From Planctomycetaceae bacterium (GTDB lineage Bacteria > Planctomycetota > Planctomycetia > Pirellulales > Thermoguttaceae), in assembly GCA_009783865.1 (NCBI GenBank), contig WRCR01000132.1, forward strand, positions 1 through 9,466: a DNA stretch of 9,466 bases, in the 5' to 3' direction. Numbering within the stretch: the stretch's first letter is position 1; every line of letters begins with the position of its first letter. Under the pieces are notes generated by a model. That model was not told the DNA's origin and searched no databases. It worked only from the letters and a program-made list of their open reading frames with translations. The position numbers and the translations under genes were made by a program. Positions 5,868-9,466 of this stretch are shown here, in pieces.

Positions 5868-7676
5868 TTATGCTGCCCGTTTCAAATTCGTTCCATTTAC
5901 TGAAGAGAACGCGCTGTCCATCTGTTCCCGCAGAAGATGAACTTCTTTCTCCATTTCCGTCCGCTCTTCACGAATCCTGCGCTGCGCATCATCAAGTTTT
6001 GTCTCACGGCGGCTGATTTCCGCTTCACGTTCCGCTGCTGTTTTTTCCCGTTCATCAAGTGCTTTTTCCGTTTCGGCCGCCCAGCGGTCAAGTTCCTCCC
6101 GCCGCTTCAACATCGTTTCGTACTGTTGCAGCATCTCATCCCGGCTTTGTTTTAACTCATGCTTCTGTCCTTCGATCCGCATCGACAATTCTTGATACTG
6201 CCTACTCAATCGGGAACGGATTTCGGTAACCGACTTTTTCAAGTCCTCGGACGATGACTCACCGGAAAGACGCAGCCAAAGTTCTTCCGTTGCTAGCCGA
6301 ATTTCCAAGGTTTCACGAAGCATGCGTCCCAGTTCTTCCCGCGACCTTTCCATCGCAAGACGAAGTTGTTCCAGCCGCTTGTTCTGACCGGCTATTTCCT
6401 GCCGCTCGTCATTCAAACGTTTCAAAGCAATTTCCTGTGTTTCCCGCAATCGGCGGCGCTCTCCTTCGTTTGCCTTTTGCATCTGCACCCGCTCACGCAT
6501 CAGTGCTTCACGAATCCGTCCGGCTTCGGCATTTGCTTCATTGACTCTTGTTTCAAACTGCTGTAATTCCTTGTATTTTTGCTCGTCAAGCGAAACCTGA
6601 TGTTCCCGCAGTTTGAGCGATTCATCAAACGCCGCCTGCTCGACTTCCTGCTTCTTCATTTGCGCTTCCAACTCGATGAGAACATGATTTCTCTCTTCGA
6701 TTTTAATCTCGCGGCGATTCAACTCTTCTGTTCTTGTTTTACGCAGTTGCTCGAATTCTTTCCATTGACTTTCAAAAAGTCCGCTGCGGTGACTCCAATC
6801 CTCTTCTGCTTCTTTTATCAGCATTTCGCGGTGAATCAACTGGTCTTCAATTCTGCGGAAACGGTTTTCCTGTTCCGCTTGTTTTTGAACATACTCACTG
6901 CCGAGTTGCTCGAAACGCCGCTGAAATATGTCTTCCAATTCCCTTTTCCGCTCATCGTATTGCCGATGCAGGTCATCATATCTTTGCGAAAAGTTGGATT
7001 CTATTTCGTCTTTTCTTGCGGCAACTTCGGAATCGATTCTGTCAATACGCATGCGATATTCCGATTCCAGTTTTCGCTGCAAATTTTCATACGCGTTTTT
7101 TTCTTCGGCAAGACGCTGCAAAAATTCGGTTTCGATTTCTTTACACTTTGATTCGAACCGGCGTTGATAATCCGCTTTGCTTTCGGCTAATTTTGCTTCG
7201 AGTTGTTCCCGATATTCCTCGACTTGAGCGACAATTTCTGCTTCGCGCTGGGCGGCAATATCCTGTAATTCCCGCTCTCGGATGCAGAGCCGCTCTTCGA
7301 CTTCAGCCCGGCGTGCTTGTACTTCAAGACGTTCATTTTCGATGACGCGTTTTTCGTTGTGAACCCAATCTTCCTGTGAAATTTGCCGGAGTTGCAGCCG
7401 CTCTTCTAGTACTGCAATTTCCTGCTGCCGTTTTTCGACTTCATCAACTTTGGTTTGCAGGGACAATTTTGTGTTCCGAACTAGGGTCTCAAACTGTGCC
7501 ATTCGGGCGTTGAGTTGGCTCTCACGGTGGTCTATATCCTCTTGCCGGGCAAGATACTGCGAATTTTGTCCGCAAGCGGGCGTTGCCCTTGTAGAGGAAC
7601 GGTTCGGAGAATCAAAAAAATTAACCTCTTTTCTGGAAAGAGGACTATCGAAATTGTACGAACGATTGCTTGACAT
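5868..7676 (-). CDS. Large coiled-coil protein of unknown function
   Basis: This ~602-residue protein starts with a Ser/Asn-rich, probably disordered stretch of about 50 residues (MSSNRSYNFDSPLSRKEVNF...). From about residue 60 to 580 it is almost continuous heptad-type coiled coil dominated by Glu, Arg, Gln, Leu and Lys. No signal peptide, membrane segment, P-loop or enzymatic motif is visible, so it is not an SMC ATPase; a cytoplasmic scaffold, filament or partition-like role is possible but unproven. I chose the ATG at 7676 over an in-frame GTG at 7730, because the GTG extension (MQPRRFFILQTNH...) looks like a translated leader; neither has a Shine-Dalgarno site. The long frame, without stops in a region of decayed elements, indicates selection. 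Its 3' end abuts an IS5 fragment, so the original downstream neighbour may have been lost. Confidence 0.85.
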   Translation of the reverse strand: MSSNRSYNFDSPLSRKEVNFFDSPNRSSTRATPACGQNSQYLARQEDIDHRESQLNARMAQFETLVRNTKLSLQTKVDEVEKRQQEIAVLEERLQLRQISQEDWVHNEKRVIENERLEVQARRAEVEERLCIRERELQDIAAQREAEIVAQVEEYREQLEAKLAESKADYQRRFESKCKEIETEFLQRLAEEKNAYENLQRKLESEYRMRIDRIDSEVAARKDEIESNFSQRYDDLHRQYDERKRELEDIFQRRFEQLGSEYVQKQAEQENRFRRIEDQLIHREMLIKEAEEDWSHRSGLFESQWKEFEQLRKTRTEELNRREIKIEERNHVLIELEAQMKKQEVEQAAFDESLKLREHQVSLDEQKYKELQQFETRVNEANAEAGRIREALMRERVQMQKANEGERRRLRETQEIALKRLNDERQEIAGQNKRLEQLRLAMERSREELGRMLRETLEIRLATEELWLRLSGESSSEDLKKSVTEIRSRLSRQYQELSMRIEGQKHELKQSRDEMLQQYETMLKRREELDRWAAETEKALDEREKTAAEREAEISRRETKLDDAQRRIREERTEMEKEVHLLREQMDSAFSSVNGTNLKRAA

Positions 7677-8078
7677 TTGAATAATTTCGGAATGATTCGT
7701 TTGTAAAATAAAAAACCGCCGCGGCTGCACCGCAAAACCCTTTCAATCGTTATTATCGGTAATTCTTGCCTATTTTCTTTAATTTTTTTTGAAATTTCAA
7801 GGCGGCATTTTTTGCTATTGAAACGAAATCGCCATCGCTACCCAATGATGAAAATACCAAGAAAAAAACTCAAACAAATGCAAATGCGTAACCTATCATA
7901 GAGCAAAGAATTAAATCAAATACAGTGCTATTCGGCATAACACTTTGTGTTCAATAAAGACCGACGAACAGCGTTCATCGGTCAGTTTTTCAAAACAACA
8001 AATCGAAATTTCGTGAAAATTTAGTCGGTTTTCTCCTTTGTGGGAGGTACACAAATCTCCTGGACGGAAACATGACAT
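7677..8078. other. AT-rich intergenic region between two minus-strand genes
   Basis: These 402 bases carry no credible gene. They hold the leader and presumed promoter of the coiled-coil gene, for which I find no strong -35/-10 pair, a 12-base perfect palindrome TTGAAATTTCAA (7789-7800) that could be a protein-binding site, and the terminator at 7959-7990. Confidence 0.6.
7959..7990. terminator. Strong intrinsic terminator downstream of the secreted-protein gene
   Basis: GACCGACGAAC (7959-7969) pairs with GTTCATCGGTC (7973-7983) across a 3-base loop with one mismatch, an 11-base stem. On the plus side it is followed by AGTTTTT. On the minus side it is followed by TTTATT, so it can act in both directions. 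It lies about 95 bases after the stop of the minus-strand gene at 8079 and separates it from the coiled-coil gene, which argues that the two are not one operon. Confidence 0.7.
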
Positions 8079-8837
8079 CTAATCTTTTAAGTATTCTGGT
8101 TTAATTATTGGTAGTTTCCTACGCATTTCAAGCAAAGGCATGAGATACTTTTGTTCTGCGTTCTGTTCGTCTTTATGGAACCCGATTTCTTTCTCTTTTT
8201 CAATAAGAAAATCCACTACTTCACACTGAAGTTCCAGTAGGGACTTTGTTTTGTTTACATTCCACCACTCGCGGTGGGATTGTCCACGTAAAAACGTCCT
8301 AAAATTGGGGTATGTATGAAGTTGACCATCGGCACCTACTCTCATTTTGTAAGGCATGCCGTGTATGGGACAGACAATATCTTCGAACAATTCCTTTGCC
8401 ACATCACCTAACGTAACATCTGCGCGATCACCAGGAGCCATACTGCGCATTCCACTGTATGAATACAAATAAGTATTGCTCTCAAAAAAATCAACCAGCA
8501 CTGGCAGGGCAGATTCACCTGAAAGATAAATCTCACGCATCAATGGTCTGGCTAAGCCATAATACGTACTTCTCCCTACTCCCGTCAGTTTGTCATTGTC
8601 CTTGGAGAGTAAAACGCTAAAATCGTTAAGCAGATTCAAGTTACGTTTCACGTTGTCTGCAACAGAGGGAACTCTAAAAGGCATGCGTCCTCCATTGTTT
8701 TGCGTATAACTTTCATTAATCGTGCGTGACATATTCCCTCCTATTTGAATCTGCGCAAAAACCCGTTCGCCTATGCATAATATGATTATTGCTGGAAGCA
8801 AACACAACTTCAAATGTACATTCAGTACTCTACGCAT
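8079..8837 (-). CDS. Secreted protein of unknown family
   Basis: This 252-residue protein begins with a typical Sec signal peptide: basic MRRVLNVHLK, hydrophobic LCLLPAIIIL, and a likely cleavage after VFA (residue 28). The mature part starts with an Asn/Gly/Ser-rich linker (about 29-55), then a mostly helical body with RPLMREIYLSGESALPVLVDFF, DVTLGDVAKELFEDIVCPIHG and a C-terminal charged helix ending KLPIIKPEYLKD. It is expected in the periplasm. No lipobox, enzyme motif or membrane anchor is seen. The ATG at 8837 has an AAGGTG site (8847-8842) about five bases upstream, one of the better ribosome binding sites here. It looks monocistronic, ending at the hairpin terminator. I do not recognise the family. 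Its start lies directly against a fragment of a glycosyltransferase gene. Confidence 0.75.
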   Translation of the reverse strand: MRRVLNVHLKLCLLPAIIILCIGERVFAQIQIGGNMSRTINESYTQNNGGRMPFRVPSVADNVKRNLNLLNDFSVLLSKDNDKLTGVGRSTYYGLARPLMREIYLSGESALPVLVDFFESNTYLYSYSGMRSMAPGDRADVTLGDVAKELFEDIVCPIHGMPYKMRVGADGQLHTYPNFRTFLRGQSHREWWNVNKTKSLLELQCEVVDFLIEKEKEIGFHKDEQNAEQKYLMPLLEMRRKLPIIKPEYLKD

Positions 8838-9015
8838 AAAACACCTTTTGAAATAACGTAATCCGATCTATATGCTGACCCCCGAGATAGACCATTTCCC
8901 AGTCCTGCGGCAGGTGCCGGAAAAAGGTCTGAGCTTTTTCGGCAAACCCTTCGACGAAGACGGCATCATCTTCGAGTATAAGGACGGAATGGATTCCGCT
9001 GCTCAGTAAATGTCC
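8830..9015 (-). pseudogene. Orphan internal fragment of a family-25 glycosyltransferase
   Basis: Between stops at 9018-9016 and 8832-8830 the minus strand encodes about 61 residues. LSSGIHSVLILEDDAVFVEG and FRHLPQDWEMVYLGGQH closely match the core of GT25-type (LPS glycosyltransferase) proteins, in which the LEDDAVF block carries the metal- and sugar-nucleotide-binding acids. The N-terminal region before LSSG and everything after GGQHI are absent. The last residues (DRITLFQKVFYA) run into the leader of the secreted gene and are not GT25-like, so the real homology spans about 8870-9008. There is no plausible start codon. It is a scrap left by rearrangement. Confidence 0.7.
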
Positions 9016-9104
9016 CTAAACTCTAACGTATTGCAAAATCTAGGGTTGTGTAAAAAGCGGTGAAACGCTATGCTTCCGAAAAGTTTCAACACAAAGGAGA
9101 CAAT

Positions 9105-9416
9105 ATGCGAATCACCAGATGGAATTATAGCACCGACTTGACCGATTTGTAATGGGATACCATAAAACAATTTTTTCCGAAGCCCAAACGCACCGGTCGT
9201 CCGCCCGCTGACCCGCGGCAAATAATCAACGCCGTCTTTTATCTCATCCGAACCGGGTGTCAATGGCGCATGCTGCCGAAACACTTTCCGCCATGGAAGA
9301 CCGTTTATAATAACTTTCGCTGTTGGAAAATCAGCGGCATTTGGAAAAAAATACACGCCGCTCTCGTTAAAAAAATCCGAAAAGCAAAAGGAAAGAAAAC
9401 TGAACCGACCGTGTTA
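9105..9416 (+). pseudogene. IS5-family transposase N-terminus with ochre codon 16
   Basis: An AAGGAG site (9094-9099) lies five bases before the ATG at 9105. The product begins MRITRWNYSTDLTDL, then TAA (9150-9152), then continues in the same frame as WDTIKQFFPKPKRTGRPP, DPRQIINAVFYLIRTGCQW and MLPKHFPPWKTVYNNF, the DUF4096-type helix-turn-helix start of IS5 transposases. The stop most likely replaces CAA, since LTDxQW is the family pattern. Similarity continues to KKIRKAKGKKTEPTV, then breaks at 9416 where the other copy goes on to IIDSQ. The catalytic DDE domain is therefore missing. The frame stays open to the window edge, but the last residues (YRSRLRIPVSFDIDGS) do not look like IS5. Confidence 0.75.
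9339..9416 (+). repeat. Direct repeat, copy 2 (IS5-type transposase segment)
   Basis: Same orientation as copy 1 at 5738-5814 and about 94% identical over 78 bases. Identity ends abruptly after GTGTTA: copy 1 continues into the conserved IIDSQ block, this copy does not. Confidence 0.9.
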
Positions 9417-9466
9417 TACCGTAGCCGTTTAAGAATTCCGGTCAGTTTTGATATTGATGGAAGTTC

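Larger units (their letters stand above)
9044..9466 (+). mobile_element. Left part of an IS5-family element, truncated
   Basis: The transposase fragment (9105-9416) is preceded by a 60-base non-coding leader. CTAG at 9040-9043 fits the YTAR target typical of several IS5-family members, and the following GGTTGTGTAAAAAG could be the terminal inverted repeat. The other end is not seen, so the boundary is a guess. Homology to the IS5-type gene stops near 9416, and the last 50 bases are of unknown origin. Confidence 0.45.

Noticed and set aside
6579..7345. Long plus-strand frames opposite the coiled-coil gene
   Set aside because: Phe/Leu/Cys-rich products typical of the antisense of Glu/Lys/Arg-rich codons; no independent support.
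5249..9152. In-frame TAG and TAA codons as a sign of an altered genetic code
   Set aside because: Both lie in transposase pseudogenes; ftsH and the coiled-coil gene end normally at TAA and contain no internal stops.
9003..9356. 117-codon minus-strand frame near the right end
   Set aside because: It is antisense to the IS5 transposase N-terminus and part of the GT25 fragment; no protein-family signal.
1..9466. CRISPR array, toxin-antitoxin or other defence system
   Set aside because: No regularly spaced repeats, Cas-like proteins, nuclease motifs or paired small ORFs were found; the repeats present are IS fragments and isolated hairpins.

Overview
The window looks like a chromosomal accessory segment from a Gram-negative, possibly anaerobic, bacterium of moderate GC content. 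A planctomycete or related PVC lineage would fit the weak use of Shine-Dalgarno sites, the style of FtsH, the large orphan coiled-coil protein and the many decaying transposases. That placement is inference; there is no rRNA or other marker gene here to prove it.

Layout. (1) Positions 1-3542 hold two intact housekeeping-type genes that diverge from a 75-base spacer. On the minus strand is a ferredoxin-ASKHA protein of the DUF4445/RACE type (reductive activation of corrinoid proteins), cut by the left window edge. On the plus strand is a complete ftsH (AAA+ zinc metalloprotease of the inner membrane). Overlapping back-to-back sigma70-like promoters lie between them. (2) Positions 3543-4325 contain no intact gene. 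They hold a dense set of short perfect hairpins, a fossil of an IS200-like (Y1) transposase C-terminus, and a possible broken small Cys-containing ORF. (3) Positions about 4250-5700 hold an IS110-family element on the minus strand. Its transposase has all expected catalytic positions but is broken by one amber codon and one frameshift in an A6 run. The 190 bases upstream of its start are where an IS110 bridge RNA would be expected, and they contain a 9-bp inverted repeat. (4) Positions about 5700-5850 hold an internal fragment of an IS5-type transposase gene. (5) Positions 5868-7676 (minus) encode a ~602-residue, almost entirely coiled-coil protein of unknown function. (6) Positions 8079-8837 (minus) encode a secreted protein of unknown family, followed by a strong hairpin terminator. 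(7) Positions 8870-9015 hold an orphan fragment of a family-25 glycosyltransferase. (8) Positions 9044-9416 hold the start of a second IS5-type element (plus), with a good ribosome binding site but an ochre codon at position 16 and an abrupt loss of homology at 9416.

How it fits together. The left third is stable core sequence. The rest is a scrap zone where at least three transposase families have landed and decayed around two apparently intact genes of unknown role. Two 94%-identical direct repeats (IS5 fragments, 3.6 kb apart) bracket the coiled-coil and secreted genes, so those genes sit on a segment that could be lost or moved by homologous recombination. I found no CRISPR array, tRNA, rRNA or clear defence system.
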